From assembly GCA_902516825.1 (NCBI GenBank), contig CABXZZ010000007.1:1-37420 (forward strand): DNA of 37,420 bases, read 5' to 3'. This DNA is from an uncultured SAR116 cluster alpha proteobacterium. GTDB taxonomy: Bacteria; Pseudomonadota; Alphaproteobacteria; Puniceispirillales; Puniceispirillaceae. The position numbers were made by a program, and so were the translations under genes. Shown piece by piece: positions 1 to 10,014 of this stretch. The notes beneath the pieces are model-generated. The model made no database searches, was not told the origin of the DNA, and saw nothing but the letters and a program-made list of their open reading frames with translations. How positions within the stretch are numbered: the stretch's first letter is position 1; every line of letters begins with the position of its first letter.

Positions 1-1795
1 GGGCATAATACTACACGGCGATGCAGCTTTTGCGGGCCAGGGGGTGGTTGCTGAAACATTTGCTTTCTCAGCCCTTCGGGGATATCGCACAGGCGGTACC
101 ATTCATATCGTCGTAAATAACCAGATAGGCTTTACCACAAGCCCTTCTTATTCGCGCTCCTCTCCTTATCCAACAGATGTTGCAAAAATGGTGATGTCCC
201 CGATTTTCCATGCAAATGGGGATGATCCCGAAGCTGTTGTTCACGCAAGTAGAATTGCAACCGAATTCAGGCAAACATTCGGCGTGGATGTTGTTCTTGA
301 TATTATTTGTTACCGTAGATTTGGACACAATGAAGGCGATGAGCCGTCATTTACACAGCCATTAATGTATAAACAAATTAACCAACAGCCATCTACGCGC
401 GAGATTTATTTAAACCGGTTATTGGAAAATGGTATTTTAGATGATAGCCGTGCACAAGCGATTCTAGATAAGCATAACACCTATCTTGAGGAAGAGTTTG
501 AGGCAGGCAGTGCCTATAAGCCGAACAAGGCAGATTGGCTAGAAGGCCAATGGTCTGGAATGACGGTTGCTTATGGAGATGATAGGCGCGGTGATACAGC
601 TGTTCCGATAGATACCTTGAACAAAATTGGCGATGTAATGACAACAGTCCCGCCAGAATTTCAGGTTCATAGCAAGTTACAGCGTGTCTTAAACACAAGG
701 TCGCAAGCCATTAAAACAGGCAAAAATCTAGACTGGGCCACCGCGGAACATTTGGCATTTGGATCAGCTGTATTAGATGGGTTTGTTGTTCGGCTATCTG
801 GACAGGATAGCTGCAGAGGAACATTTAGTCAGCGCCATGCCGTATTTGTTGATCAGCGCTCAGAAGAGCGATATGTCCCACTTACTAATTTAAGTGCGGA
901 ACAAGCAAAATTTGAGGTGATAGACTCCCCCCTATCTGAAGCGTCAGTTATGGGATTTGAGTATGGCTTCGCGCAAGCAGAGCCAAATGCTATCGTTATG
1001 TGGGAGGCCCAGTTTGGTGACTTTGCGAATGGTGCGCAGGTCGTCATTGACCAGTTTATTAGTTCAGGTGAGTCAAAATGGCTTCGGATGAACGGCTTGG
1101 TGCTTTTGTTACCGCACGGCTATGAAGGTCAGGGACCCGAACACTCCTCCGCAAGATTGGAGCGTTATTTGCAATTATGCGCAGAAGACAACATGCAAGT
1201 TGTAAATTGTACCACCCCTGCCAATTATTTTCATGTGTTAAGACGTCAGGTTTGTCGTGATTTTCGTAAGCCTTTGATTATTATGACACCAAAATCTTTG
1301 CTTCGACATAAATCATGTGTCTCAGAACTTGCAGATTTTGGACCAGGCACCAGTTTTCATAGAATCTTGAGAGACCCAAATTCAAAGGTTAATGATAAGA
1401 GTGTTAAACGGGTTATTTTATGTTCGGGAAAAGTCTATTATGATATAGAAGATATGCGTAACGCAGAAGAACAATTTGATGTAAAAATCGTACGCATTGA
1501 GCAGCTTTATCCCTTCCCACAGGAAAAGCTGACTGAAATATTAAAAATGACTCCAAATGCAGATGTCGTCTGGTGTCAAGAAGAGCCGCAAAATATGGGT
1601 GGCTGGACATTTGTTCGTGACTATATTGAAGGAGCGATGCAACAGGCAGGACTGAATACTGACAGACCTATTTATAGTGGCCGGGACGCAGCAGCATCGC
1701 CTGCGACAGGCTCTGCTGCACGTCACGCAAAAGAGCAAAAACGGCTTGTACAAAAATCATTATCACTATCTGAGACGAGTGTAGCCGCGCAATAA
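1..1795 (+). CDS. sucA: 2-oxoglutarate dehydrogenase E1 component, 3' part (5' end outside window)
   Basis: Thiamin-diphosphate E1 subunit that decarboxylates 2-oxoglutarate in the TCA cycle and passes the succinyl group to the lipoyl arm of E2. The reading frame is open from base 2, where it reads [19 protein letters not shown], a family signature, so the gene enters from the left. About 597 residues are present, against roughly 930-990 for full-length proteins. Visible signatures are [39 protein letters not shown] in the transketolase-like C-terminal half, and the terminal [18 protein letters not shown]. The ATG at 44 is internal, not a start. The stop is 38 nt before odhB, and lpd follows, so the three genes probably form one operon. 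No frameshift or missing motif is seen in the visible part. Confidence 0.97.
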   Translation, partial: GIILHGDAAFAGQGVVAETFAFSALRGYRTGGTIHIVVNNQIGFTTSPSYSRSSPYPTDVAKMVMSPIFHANGDDPEAVVHASRIATEFRQTFGVDVVLDIICYRRFGHNEGDEPSFTQPLMYKQINQQPSTREIYLNRLLENGILDDSRAQAILDKHNTYLEEEFEAGSAYKPNKADWLEGQWSGMTVAYGDDRRGDTAVPIDTLNKIGDVMTTVPPEFQVHSKLQRVLNTRSQAIKTGKNLDWATAEHLAFGSAVLDGFVVRLSGQDSCRGTFSQRHAVFVDQRSEERYVPLTNLSAEQAKFEVIDSPLSEASVMGFEYGFAQAEPNAIVMWEAQFGDFANGAQVVIDQFISSGESKWLRMNGLVLLLPHGYEGQGPEHSSARLERYLQLCAEDNMQVVNCTTPANYFHVLRRQVCRDFRKPLIIMTPKSLLRHKSCVSELADFGPGTSFHRILRDPNSKVNDKSVKRVILCSGKVYYDIEDMRNAEEQFDVKIVRIEQLYPFPQEKLTEILKMTPNADVVWCQEEPQNMGGWTFVRDYIEGAMQQAGLNTDRPIYSGRDAAASPATGSAARHAKEQKRLVQKSLSLSETSVAAQ

Positions 1796-1817
1796 CCTTA
1801 AACTCTAGCGCTTATCG

Positions 1818-1825
1818 AAGGAGGT
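1818..1825 (+). promoter_or_regulatory. Near-perfect Shine-Dalgarno of odhB
   Basis: AAGGAGGT matches the full anti-SD complement and lies 8 nt before the ATG at 1834. It decides the start of odhB against the nearer out-of-frame ATG at 1826. Confidence 0.85.
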
Positions 1826-1833
1826 ATGAGCGA

Positions 1834-3054
1834 ATGTCAATTGAAATTAAAGTTCCTGTTTTAGGCGAATCCGTTGTTGAGGCAACAGTCGCTAAATGGA
1901 TGAAAAATGCAGGCGATGCGGTAAGTGCTGATGAGCCGATTGTGGAGCTTGAAACAGATAAGGTATCTCTTGAAGTTCCAGCACCACATGCAGGAGTGCT
2001 AGCCGATATTATAGCACAAGAAGGCGATACAGTTGAGGTTGATGCTGTATTAGCACTATTGCAAGAAGGCGGAGTTGCTGCGCCAACTGTAAAACCCGCT
2101 GCTGCCAGCAAGCCAGAAGCGAATACCCAACAGGCACAAAAACTACAGGCGCATACTCTAACCCCAGCTGTACGCAGGTTGGTAGAAGAGAATAATTTAG
2201 ACGCAAATGCGATATCAGCGTCTGGAAAAGATGGCAGATTAACCAAGGGGGATGTGTTAGAATTTTTGGAAAAAAATCAGTCAATGCTTCCTACTGTTAG
2301 TAATCCTGTCTCAGCGCCAAAAGCGCCAGCACCTGTTGCGCCAAGAGCTGACAAGCCGCGTGAAGAGCGTGTTCCTATGTCTCGTTTGCGCCGTGTTATT
2401 GCACAACGCTTGAAAGAGGCACAAAACACAGCAGCCATGCTCACAACGTTTAACGAAGTAGATATGACTGCTGTTATGGCACTTCGTTCAGAATATAAAG
2501 AAAGTTTTGAGAAGAATCATAACGCAAGACTTGGCTTTATGGGTTTCTTTGTTAAAGCTTGTATAGCAGGTCTACAGGATTTTCCAGCGGTGAACGCTGA
2601 AATCCACGGTGATGATATTATTTATAAAGATTATTATAATATTGGTGTAGCCGTTGGCACTCCGCAAGGGCTTGTTGTTCCAGTCGTAAAAGAGGCACAA
2701 GATTTATCTATTGCAGAAATTGAAACAATAGTTGCAAGTTATGGGTTAAAGGCGCGTGATGGCGGGCTTGGACCATCTGATATGACAGGCGGCACTTTTA
2801 CTATCTCGAATGGGGGTGTTTACGGCTCTTTGATGTCTACGCCTATTTTAAATACACCGCAAAGTGCTATTCTGGGAATGCATAAAATTCAAAAAAGGCC
2901 GATCGCTGTTGGTGATGAGGTTGTTATTCGTCCAATGATGTATTTAGCTTTATCTTATGATCATCGAATTATTGACGGCAGAGAGGCTGTTTCATTTTTG
3001 GTGCGGGTAAAGGAATCAATTGAAGATCCAAGAAGATTGCTTCTGGATATCTAA
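1834..3054 (+). CDS. odhB: Dihydrolipoyllysine-residue succinyltransferase, E2 of 2-oxoglutarate dehydrogenase
   Basis: E2 core of the 2-oxoglutarate dehydrogenase complex; transfers succinyl from lipoyl-lysine to CoA. The order is an N-terminal lipoyl domain (about 1-75, lipoylated Lys43 in ETDKV), an Ala/Pro/Gln-rich linker, a peripheral-subunit-binding domain (about 108-145, [15 protein letters not shown]), a second linker and a catalytic acyltransferase domain (about 175-406). The catalytic His377 and Asp381 are in [10 protein letters not shown]. At 406 residues with one lipoyl domain it has the usual OdhB/SucB length; PDH E2 is often longer. Its place between sucA and lpd settles the complex assignment. 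The start at 1834 has a near-perfect Shine-Dalgarno. Confidence 0.97.
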   Translation: MSIEIKVPVLGESVVEATVAKWMKNAGDAVSADEPIVELETDKVSLEVPAPHAGVLADIIAQEGDTVEVDAVLALLQEGGVAAPTVKPAAASKPEANTQQAQKLQAHTLTPAVRRLVEENNLDANAISASGKDGRLTKGDVLEFLEKNQSMLPTVSNPVSAPKAPAPVAPRADKPREERVPMSRLRRVIAQRLKEAQNTAAMLTTFNEVDMTAVMALRSEYKESFEKNHNARLGFMGFFVKACIAGLQDFPAVNAEIHGDDIIYKDYYNIGVAVGTPQGLVVPVVKEAQDLSIAEIETIVASYGLKARDGGLGPSDMTGGTFTISNGGVYGSLMSTPILNTPQSAILGMHKIQKRPIAVGDEVVIRPMMYLALSYDHRIIDGREAVSFLVRVKESIEDPRRLLLDI

Positions 3055-3140
3055 TTTGCGCTTAAATCAATTTGGTAAACAATTTGGCCAGAACTAACTA
3101 GAATTAATTAGTTAACGAAAATTTAAAAAAGGTAGGAAAA

Positions 3141-4550
3141 ATGACAGCGCAAAAATACGATCTTATTGTGATTGGTGCTGGACCTGGGGGATATGTTGCC
3201 GCGATAAGGGCAGCACAGCTTGGGATGAGCGTTGCATGCGTTGAGAAGAGAGAGACACTCGGTGGAACATGTCTTAACGTTGGATGCATTCCCTCAAAAG
3301 CGTTGCTCAATGCCTCTGAGAAATTTGCAGAAGCAAAACAAAATCATCTTGCGGCATTAGGAATTGGTTTGAGTGACGTGAAACTAGATCTTAAAAAGAT
3401 GTTAGAACATAAATCAGAAATTGTTTCAGGTCTTACCAAAGGTATCAGCCAGCTTTTCGCAAAGAATAAAATAACCCATCTTGTCGGTTCTGCCCAAATA
3501 ACATCACAAGGTGTGGTTACTATTATAACTGGGAGGGATAAAGTTGAATTTAAGGCTGATAAAATTTTGATTGCGACTGGCTCAGAGCCAACAAGCCTCG
3601 CCTCTTTGCCAATTGACGAAAAGCAGATAGTCTCCTCAACAGGGGCGTTAGATATTCCAAAACTGCCAAAAAAGTTGGTTGTGGTGGGTGCTGGATATAT
3701 TGGGCTTGAAATGGGCACAGTGTGGTCGCGTCTTGGAGCAGAGGTTGAAGTTGTTGATTTTCTGCCACGAATCCTGCCAGGTATGGATGCAGAAATTGCA
3801 TCCAAATTTAAATCAATCCTTGAAAAACAAGGGATTAAATTTCATCTAGGCAAGGGCGTGAAAGAAGTAGCAAAAACTAAAACATCTATTAACCTTACGC
3901 TGGTAGATAGCAAAACAGAAGAACAAAGCAAGCTTACTTGCAATATCGTGCTGGTAGCTGTTGGACGCAAACCTCACACTAAGGGTCTTGGGCTTGAAAA
4001 AATGGGCGTAGAGCTCACCCAAAAAGGCCAGGTTAAAGTAGACCATGATTTTCAAACGAATATTGCCGGCATCTACGCTATCGGGGATGTAATTGAAGGT
4101 CCAATGCTTGCTCATAAGGCAGAGGAAGATGGCGTCGCTGCAGTAGAAATTATGGCGGGACATGCAGGGCATGTTGATTATGCGCTTGTGCCTGGAATTG
4201 TGTATACAGCCCCAGAAGTTGCAACTATTGGTCAGACTGAAGAGCAGCTCAAAGAAGCAGGTATTTCCTATACAAAAGGTGTTTTTCCGTTTTTGGCAAA
4301 TAGCCGCGCCAGAGCAACTGGGCATACAGATGGAATGGTAAAATTACTTGCCGATAAGAAAACAGATAAATTATTAGGTGCTCACATTATAGGTCATGAG
4401 GCAGGAACTATTATCCATGAAATTGCAGTAGCAATGTCATTTGGCTCATCTGCTGAGGATGTTGCACGTACCTGTCATGGTCATCCAACGATGAATGAAG
4501 CTGTAAAAGAAGCAGCTCTTGCTATTGGAACTGGTGCCATTCATATTTAA
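3141..4550 (+). CDS. lpd: Dihydrolipoyl dehydrogenase (E3)
   Basis: FAD-dependent E3 that reoxidises dihydrolipoamide on E2 and reduces NAD+. The N-terminal FAD Rossmann motif GAGPGG is at about 12-17. The redox-active disulfide is Cys44/Cys49 in GGTCLNVGCIPSKALL. An NAD-binding motif (VVGAGYIGLEMG) is near residue 180, and the dimerisation domain ends with the catalytic pair His448/Glu453 in HGHPTMNEAVKEA. The length of 469 residues is typical. It lies 86 nt after odhB, a wider gap than sucA-odhB, with a modest AGG-type ribosome site upstream. It is probably shared by 2-oxoacid dehydrogenase complexes if the genome has only this copy, which the window cannot show. It ends convergent to xerC. 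Confidence 0.97.
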   Translation: MTAQKYDLIVIGAGPGGYVAAIRAAQLGMSVACVEKRETLGGTCLNVGCIPSKALLNASEKFAEAKQNHLAALGIGLSDVKLDLKKMLEHKSEIVSGLTKGISQLFAKNKITHLVGSAQITSQGVVTIITGRDKVEFKADKILIATGSEPTSLASLPIDEKQIVSSTGALDIPKLPKKLVVVGAGYIGLEMGTVWSRLGAEVEVVDFLPRILPGMDAEIASKFKSILEKQGIKFHLGKGVKEVAKTKTSINLTLVDSKTEEQSKLTCNIVLVAVGRKPHTKGLGLEKMGVELTQKGQVKVDHDFQTNIAGIYAIGDVIEGPMLAHKAEEDGVAAVEIMAGHAGHVDYALVPGIVYTAPEVATIGQTEEQLKEAGISYTKGVFPFLANSRARATGHTDGMVKLLADKKTDKLLGAHIIGHEAGTIIHEIAVAMSFGSSAEDVARTCHGHPTMNEAVKEAALAIGTGAIHI

Positions 4551-4602
4551 ACTAACCTATACTACTAAGAGAACTGGAAAGCGTTTTTTCGTTTCGAAAT
4601 CA

Positions 4603-5523
4603 TTATGTTTTGTTGGAACGTGGATGCGTTTGTTGGTGAATGTCTGTTAGTTTTTGCGCGTCAATATGTGTGTAACGTTGTGTAGTAGATAAACTTGAGT
4701 GTCCAAGTAATTCCTGAATTGCTCTTAAATCACCCCCAGCAGACAGAAGGTGGGTTGCAAAGGCGTGTCGCAACGTATGGGGCGTTGTCTCTACTGGAAG
4801 GTTAGCAGAAATACGCAGTTTCTCTACCATTCTTTGTACTGCACGTGGTCCAAGTGGAAACCCTCGTTTTGACATAAAAATAGGCTTGTTATCCTCAATC
4901 CTAAACGGGCAGCTTTGGATTGCTGTTTGCAGTGCTTCTGCAACAACAGGTAATACGGGCACTTCTCTTGTCTTCCTCCCTTTCCCTGTGATTCTCATCC
5001 AATTCAAATCAGCCAAGTGTGTCGGTGTAATGCTAAGTGTTTCTGCTAATCGTAATCCGCAACCATACATAAGATATAAAATTGCAGTATCTCTGTCATT
5101 TTCCCAAACTGGGTTCGCTCGCCTACCTAATAGCTCAATTAATAAAGATGCATCACTGACACTGATGGCTTTTGGCAATGATATTGGCAATTTCGGAGAT
5201 TTCATCCAGCTTAAATCGATTTCATCAAAGATACCTTGACGATGACAATAGCGGCTAAAACTTCGCAAAGCGGATACGCGTCTCGCGATGGTTGTTTTTG
5301 CACAGCCCGCACCATACATCTCCGCAAGCCAACTTCTAAAAACAGCTCTGTTTGGTTTAAAATTAATCTCGGTCTGCTTTGATAAACACACAAGATAATG
5401 AGCAAGATCTCGGCTATAAGCGTCAATCGTATGAGATTGGTAATGTTTAATAGAAGACAGCCAGTTTAACCAGCTATCAATATGACGAGCAAATTCCCTA
5501 GCTTGATTGCCGGACTGAGCCAT
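4603..5523 (-). CDS. xerC: Tyrosine recombinase XerC
   Basis: Site-specific recombinase of the XerCD/dif system that resolves chromosome dimers. An N-terminal core-binding SAM-like domain (about 8-95) precedes the catalytic domain (about 115-300). The full active-site set is visible: Arg158, Lys181, His249, Arg252 (HTLRHAFATHLL), His275 (LGHSS) and the nucleophile Tyr284 (TQRYTHI). The length of 306 residues is typical. It begins 3 nt after the DUF484 gene, a pairing conserved in proteobacteria, and this context favours XerC over XerD or an integron/phage integrase. No attachment-site-like repeats flank it. The gene ends convergent to lpd with a 52-nt gap lacking a clear terminator. Confidence 0.92.
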   Translation of the reverse strand: MAQSGNQAREFARHIDSWLNWLSSIKHYQSHTIDAYSRDLAHYLVCLSKQTEINFKPNRAVFRSWLAEMYGAGCAKTTIARRVSALRSFSRYCHRQGIFDEIDLSWMKSPKLPISLPKAISVSDASLLIELLGRRANPVWENDRDTAILYLMYGCGLRLAETLSITPTHLADLNWMRITGKGRKTREVPVLPVVAEALQTAIQSCPFRIEDNKPIFMSKRGFPLGPRAVQRMVEKLRISANLPVETTPHTLRHAFATHLLSAGGDLRAIQELLGHSSLSTTQRYTHIDAQKLTDIHQQTHPRSNKT

Positions 5524-5526
5524 TAA

Positions 5527-6243
5527 TTATAACTCTATTTGTGGCATTATGATCGATTGAAGGCAGGTTCCAACTACCTGTGATAAATTAGATAATATGG
5601 TATCTGCTTGGTTGGAGACAAAACTGTGTTTGTTTCGCCCTGCCAATAAAAGTACCGAATCAGAAATTGGCGCCGACATCTCATCAGGTAGGGATATAAC
5701 AGCAATTGAAGCCATGGGTGTTGAGAATAAGGCCAATCCAGACTTTGGTGGCGGGCCCAGATAAACAGATTGTGCCCCACTAATTTCCGAAATTTCCTGA
5801 GCTGGCAAAACCAGAAACCCAGCTTCTTCAGCGTTGCTTATTGCTGATTCCTCTGGCATTAGAAGGCGTGCACCCGCTACTTTAAAAATCTCGGGTAATT
5901 TCTCATCTAACATGCAAGAAAATTGTTTTAAATCAGTGCACCGCATGAACCCAATGGATACGTCGTGAAGTCTTTGCCATCTCTTTGAGTTATCTTCGGC
6001 AATATCAACTAGCGATAGATTTGTTTGTGAGAGTATGCGCACTTCTTCTCTTGCACGTTTTGCAATTTTGGCAGTTACATCAATAATGTTTGTGTCTGTT
6101 TGTAGAGTATTTAATTCAACAGTATCATTATTATTTTTATTTGAGAAACCTTTGCTTTGCTTAGCTAAATACTGCTCCAAAAATGCTTGGTTGCTATCAA
6201 GGAAAGCAGATACTAACTTTTCATTAAGTGCGTTATAGCTCAT
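5527..6243 (-). CDS. DUF484 family protein
   Basis: A 238-residue protein of the DUF484 family, found directly before xerC in many proteobacteria; its biochemical role is not established. Residues about 60-90 are predicted helical (AKIAKRAREEVRILSQTNLSLVDIAEDN), and the rest resembles a GAF-like fold by family knowledge. No catalytic motif, signal peptide or membrane span is seen. The ATG at 6243 is chosen because GAGGG lies about 7 nt upstream; a TTG at 6264 would add seven residues but has no ribosome site. The stop is 3 nt before xerC, implying translational coupling and perhaps a link to chromosome-dimer resolution (inference). Confidence 0.85.
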   Translation of the reverse strand: MSYNALNEKLVSAFLDSNQAFLEQYLAKQSKGFSNKNNNDTVELNTLQTDTNIIDVTAKIAKRAREEVRILSQTNLSLVDIAEDNSKRWQRLHDVSIGFMRCTDLKQFSCMLDEKLPEIFKVAGARLLMPEESAISNAEEAGFLVLPAQEISEISGAQSVYLGPPPKSGLALFSTPMASIAVISLPDEMSAPISDSVLLLAGRNKHSFVSNQADTILSNLSQVVGTCLQSIIMPQIEL

Positions 6244-6275
6244 GATAGTGTCCCTCTGGCTCAAAAATTAGGACA

Positions 6276-6929
6276 TTATAAAATGGATTGCCCTGTAGAC
6301 TCCCAGTCATATAGGAAATCTGCCAATCCTTTATCTGTTAGCGGGTGTTTATACATTTGTGACATAATTTTTGGTGGTATGGTAGCAACATCAGCGCCAA
6401 TTAAAGCAGCATCAACAACATGTTGAACGCCTCTAACTGAAGCAACTAAAATTTCAGTTGAATAATGATAGTTTGTATATATCTCAGCGATTTCACTAAT
6501 CAGATTCATTCCATCAGCACCGATATCGTCTAATCTGCCAACAAATGGAGAAATAAAGCTTGCACCTGCTTTAGCAGCAAGCAAAGCCTGAGCTGGAGAA
6601 AAACATAATGTTACGTTAACGCTGATTTTATCCTGACTGAGGCTCGCGCAGGCACGCAATCCATTTTCAGTCAATGGAAGTTTAACTGTAACATTGCTTG
6701 CAATTTCAGCAAGCCGTGCTCCCTCACGCATCATCCCATCATAGTCTGTTGCGGTAACCTCTGCGCTTACGGGGCCAGAAACTATCCCACAAATCTCTTC
6801 GATTGTTTGAATGATATTACGCCCAGATTTAGCAATAAGAGACGGGTTGGTTGTAATGCCGTCAACCATTCCTGTTTTATTCAGGTTGGTAATCTCATTT
6901 ATATCAGCTGTATCTAAAAATAGTTTCAT
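6276..6929 (-). CDS. fsa: Fructose-6-phosphate aldolase / TalC-type transaldolase
   Basis: Small transaldolase-family enzyme using a Schiff-base lysine to make or cleave C-C bonds of sugar phosphates. It is either a fructose-6-phosphate aldolase or a short transaldolase in the pentose phosphate pathway. The start [13 protein letters not shown] and [14 protein letters not shown] are family signatures; the Schiff-base lysine is Lys83 in [22 protein letters not shown] follows. At 217 residues it belongs to the TalC/FSA subfamily rather than the roughly 320-residue classical transaldolase. Activity within the subfamily cannot be settled by eye. It is first in a leftward group with DUF484 and xerC (31-nt gap) and divergent from priA, an arrangement known from other alphaproteobacteria. 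Confidence 0.93.
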   Translation of the reverse strand: MKLFLDTADINEITNLNKTGMVDGITTNPSLIAKSGRNIIQTIEEICGIVSGPVSAEVTATDYDGMMREGARLAEIASNVTVKLPLTENGLRACASLSQDKISVNVTLCFSPAQALLAAKAGASFISPFVGRLDDIGADGMNLISEIAEIYTNYHYSTEILVASVRGVQHVVDAALIGADVATIPPKIMSQMYKHPLTDKGLADFLYDWESTGQSIL

Positions 6930-6999
6930 TACAGGGTCCCAATCGGTTGATGTGTGTGATGTAGATTTTGCAGTCGTAGTGTGTTTAGTCTACAGTTTT

Positions 7000-7017
7000 G
7001 TTGCATATGCTTGCAAC
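7000..7017. repeat. 6-bp dyad in the fsa-priA divergent promoter region
   Basis: GTTGCA-TATGCT-TGCAAC is a perfect 6-bp inverted repeat with a 6-nt spacer, 24 nt before the priA ATG and within the 111-nt divergent intergenic region. It could be an operator for either gene; no regulator is identified. It may be chance. Confidence 0.35.
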
Positions 7018-7040
7018 TGGAAATCTAGAGCAAACCAAAA

Positions 7041-9302
7041 ATGGCCAAGTCACCAGAAACTACCAAAGAAAATACAGCACCTCGCTCTCTGATTGCCAAA
7101 GTGCGGGTATCTGTTCCTATTTCTATGCTGAACGCCCAAAATGCAAAGTGCGAGTTTGATTATGTTGTAGGCTCAACCCTAGAGTTGGAGAGAGGAAGCA
7201 TTATAGAGGTATCATTTGCAAACCGAATTATTTGGGGAGTTGTATATGAGTGCAATTATGAAACAGAAATTGAACATTCCAAATTAAAGCCAATTTTATC
7301 TGTGAGTGGCGCTTCCCCAATTGACAACGCGACTCTTGAATTTTTAAATCAGGTGAGTGAATGGACGATGGCACCTTTTGGACAAATACTCCGAATGATG
7401 CTGTGTGTCCCAAATGCATTAAAATCTGATGCGCCAGCTATTTGTTATGGATTATCATCCCGAGCGCAAGACAATGTTGAACAGCTTTCTGCATCTAGAC
7501 AAAAAATTGTAGAATGGTGCCAGCATAATCCTCCAGTACCTGCAAATATACTGGTGAGTAAAACGGGGGTGAGTCATAGCACGGTTCTTGCGATGGTAAA
7601 GGCAGGACAGCTGCAAAAAACAGAGGTTTCGTCGCGTCAAAACCAAGATATAAAAACCACATTAAGCTCTCTTACAAGTGCAATTAGGACAGCTAGCAGA
7701 CTTAATCTTAGCCCAGAGCAAATCCATGCAGCCCAAAAAATCAATGAAAAAGAGGGTGGCTTTAGCGTAGCTCTGCTTGATGGCGTAACGGGGTCTGGCA
7801 AAACAGAAGTTTATTTCGAGCTGGTAAAAAAGCAGATATTACAGGGGCGACAATGTTTAATTTTGCTACCTGAGATTGTGCTGACAACTAGCTGGGTCAA
7901 TCGATTTAAAAAATGGTTTAGCTTTATGCCTAATATTTGGCACTCTGGTATTTCTGCCGGTAAGAAAAAACTTATTTGGCGTGAGATAAATGAAGGGCAT
8001 CCAGGTGTGGTAGTAGGCGCGCGCTCGGCCTTGTTTCTTCCGTTTTCTAATTTGGGGGCAATCATTGTCGACGAAGAACATGAGGCAGGCTATAAACAGG
8101 AAGAAAAGGTGATATACCATGCAAGGGATATGGCAATTCTGCGCGCTAAACATGCCGATTGTTTAATTATTCTTGCAACAGCAACACCATCGCTTGAAAG
8201 TTGGATAAATGTTCACAAAGGGCGCTATCAACACATAACACTTGCTAACCGATATGGCGTTGCGACTATGCCAGACATTCAAACCATTGACCTGAGAAAA
8301 TTTAAACCTCCATTTGGTAAATGGATAAGCGAGCCACTACTCAGCGATATGCAACATAGATTAAAGTCAGACCAACAAATATTATTATACTTAAATCGAA
8401 GGGGATATGCACCGCTTGCAGTGTGCAATGAATGCGGTGTAAAGCAAAGCTGTTATCAATGTGATAGCTTGCTGGTCACGCATCGCCTAAGCAATCAGCT
8501 ACGCTGTCACCAATGCGGTATTGCCCGCCCATTTCAAAATAGATGCCAGTCTTGTGGGCAGACAGATTCAATACAGCTGGTGGGGCCAGGAGTTGAGCGT
8601 CTAGCAGAGGAGGTCTACCAGCTTTTTCCTGAAGCAAGAGTCACAATCCTATCAAGTGATACGCTTACTAACCCGGCACAAATGGCAATAACCATTAAGT
8701 CTATAGAAGAGAGCGAGGTTGATATTATAATAGGTACCCAGATGGTTGCTAAAGGACATCATTTTCCAAAACTAACCTGTGTTGCTGTTATTGACGGTGA
8801 TCTTGGTTTATCTGGCGGAGATTTGCGCGCATCAGAGAGAACATATCAGTTGCTAACTCAGGTTGCAGGCAGATCTGGAAGGGAGAAACAAGCAGGCACA
8901 GTTTTTATTCAAACAGCAGAGCCAACACATCCAGTGTTAAAAGCGTTAAAATCTCAGAACAGAGATGCCTATTTTGAATTAGAGATGAAAATGCGTTGTT
9001 CGGCAAATATGCCGCCTTATAGAAGACTAGCAGCCATAATCTATTCTAGCTCAAATGAACTAGCGCTTGCTGACTACGTGAAAACACTAGCTAGCCATAA
9101 ACCACAGTTTTACGATGTTCAAATTTTCGGACCAGCGCCAGCACCTATTTATCAGATAAAGGGTCTTTATAGAGTTCGTTTTTTAATTAATGCGTCCAAA
9201 CAGGTGAATATTCAAAAAATCATACAGGCTTGGAACGCTAGCATTACAATTCCGTCCGCAATCAGAATGCAAATAGACATAGATCCCTATAATTTTATGT
9301 AG
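7041..9302 (+). CDS. priA: Primosomal replication protein N' (PriA helicase)
   Basis: 3'-to-5' superfamily 2 helicase that restarts stalled replication forks by reloading the replicative helicase. An N-terminal 3'-DNA-binding domain (about 18-120) is followed by a winged-helix region, a helicase core with Walker A at 248-255 (GVTGSGKT) and the DEEH box at 344-347. The zinc module has all eight cysteines (462, 465, 471, 474, 489, 492, 502, 505). GPGVERLAEE and VAGRSGR mark the C-terminal helicase motifs. The length of 753 residues is usual. The start at 7041 leaves a short polar extension before the first conserved strand and lacks a strong ribosome site, so a slightly different start is possible. 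It lies upstream of atpHAGDC, as in many alphaproteobacteria. Confidence 0.96.
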   Translation: MAKSPETTKENTAPRSLIAKVRVSVPISMLNAQNAKCEFDYVVGSTLELERGSIIEVSFANRIIWGVVYECNYETEIEHSKLKPILSVSGASPIDNATLEFLNQVSEWTMAPFGQILRMMLCVPNALKSDAPAICYGLSSRAQDNVEQLSASRQKIVEWCQHNPPVPANILVSKTGVSHSTVLAMVKAGQLQKTEVSSRQNQDIKTTLSSLTSAIRTASRLNLSPEQIHAAQKINEKEGGFSVALLDGVTGSGKTEVYFELVKKQILQGRQCLILLPEIVLTTSWVNRFKKWFSFMPNIWHSGISAGKKKLIWREINEGHPGVVVGARSALFLPFSNLGAIIVDEEHEAGYKQEEKVIYHARDMAILRAKHADCLIILATATPSLESWINVHKGRYQHITLANRYGVATMPDIQTIDLRKFKPPFGKWISEPLLSDMQHRLKSDQQILLYLNRRGYAPLAVCNECGVKQSCYQCDSLLVTHRLSNQLRCHQCGIARPFQNRCQSCGQTDSIQLVGPGVERLAEEVYQLFPEARVTILSSDTLTNPAQMAITIKSIEESEVDIIIGTQMVAKGHHFPKLTCVAVIDGDLGLSGGDLRASERTYQLLTQVAGRSGREKQAGTVFIQTAEPTHPVLKALKSQNRDAYFELEMKMRCSANMPPYRRLAAIIYSSSNELALADYVKTLASHKPQFYDVQIFGPAPAPIYQIKGLYRVRFLINASKQVNIQKIIQAWNASITIPSAIRMQIDIDPYNFM

Positions 9303-9334
9303 ATATTCCGAGAATAGGAATATCGTTATTTTTT
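9302..9334 (+). terminator. Possible rho-independent terminator after priA
   Basis: GATATTCC-GAGAATA-GGAATATC forms a perfect 8-bp stem with a 7-nt loop, followed by GTTATTTTTT. It begins at the last base of the priA stop codon. The stem is AT-rich and therefore weak. It would separate priA from the ATP synthase operon; an operator is the alternative. Confidence 0.5.
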
Positions 9335-9459
9335 GGCTTAATTTTAGACACAAATACTTGCCTTTACTGCATGCGTATGATAGCTCACCAGGTAGAGATT
9401 TTGCAATTCGTTATTTGCGTCATTTAGGATGTCAGGATTAACAGTAAAAAGGTGGTAAA

Positions 9460-10014
9460 GTGAGTTCAATAAATGCAGGTTTGGCAGGACGATACGCTAA
9501 AGCTCTATACCAGCTAGCGACAGAGGCTAAACAAGTTGATGATATATTAATTGACCTGAATTCGTTTAACGAATTGATATATAATAACGCAGATCTTCAA
9601 ACGCTGATTTATTCTCCTGTATTCGGAGCTGATGAAAAAGCGGTCGCTGTAACGAAAATATTAAAAAAAGCAAAGGCTAATGCGCTAGCCATTCAATTCG
9701 TTGGTACGATTGCAAAGAATGGGCGGTTATTTGCAATATCTTCTATCATCTCTGCTTTTATAAAAGAAGTTGATAATAGGCGCGGAAAAATATCAGCAGA
9801 AGTTGTATCTGCTATTCCACTAGATAATAAGCGCCAAGGCAGGATTCAGGAATCTATTATTTCTCTCGCTGATGCGAAAGATGTAACGCTTGTGATGCGG
9901 GTGGATCCCTCTTTGATTGGCGGACTTGTAATTCGTATCGGATCGCGTATGTTCGATACATCACTTAAAACCAAACTGAACCGGCTTGAAGCAGCCATGA
10001 AGGGTGTTGCATAA
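9460..10014 (+). CDS. atpH: F1Fo ATP synthase subunit delta
   Basis: Peripheral-stalk subunit that holds the alpha3beta3 head of F1 to the Fo b-subunits. The 184-residue length and the N-terminal helix-bundle pattern [16 protein letters not shown] are typical, as is the C-terminal [20 protein letters not shown] signature. The start is GTG at 9460, with AAGGTGG 5 nt upstream. It is the first gene of the F1-only operon atpHAGDC; alphaproteobacteria usually keep Fo genes at another locus, and none is here. The 157-nt gap after priA must hold the operon promoter. A CTTGCC hexamer near 9358 is a candidate -35, but no convincing -10 pairs with it. Its stop overlaps the atpA start by one base (TAATG). 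Confidence 0.95.
   Translation: MSSINAGLAGRYAKALYQLATEAKQVDDILIDLNSFNELIYNNADLQTLIYSPVFGADEKAVAVTKILKKAKANALAIQFVGTIAKNGRLFAISSIISAFIKEVDNRRGKISAEVVSAIPLDNKRQGRIQESIISLADAKDVTLVMRVDPSLIGGLVIRIGSRMFDTSLKTKLNRLEAAMKGVA

Noticed and set aside
1826-1864. ATG overlapping the odhB ribosome site
   Set aside because: It opens a very short out-of-frame ORF directly abutting AAGGAGGT; spacing supports the ATG at 1834 instead.
3846-4325. Open frame of 159 codons antisense to lpd
   Set aside because: Fully inside a well-conserved gene, rich in Cys and Phe, no family resemblance and no ribosome site; a shadow frame. The same applies to 1812-2246, 3344-3805, 21004-21420 and 30101-30529.
4551-4602. Bidirectional terminator between lpd and xerC
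   Set aside because: There are T runs and a TTTCGAAA palindrome, but no stem longer than 4 bp next to the T run.
4603-5523. xerC as a phage or island integrase
   Set aside because: Its pairing with DUF484, the housekeeping context, and the lack of attachment-site repeats or cargo genes point to chromosomal XerC.
9355-9382. TTGCCT with TATGAT as a promoter for atpH
   Set aside because: The spacer is only 12 nt, too short for a sigma-70 promoter.
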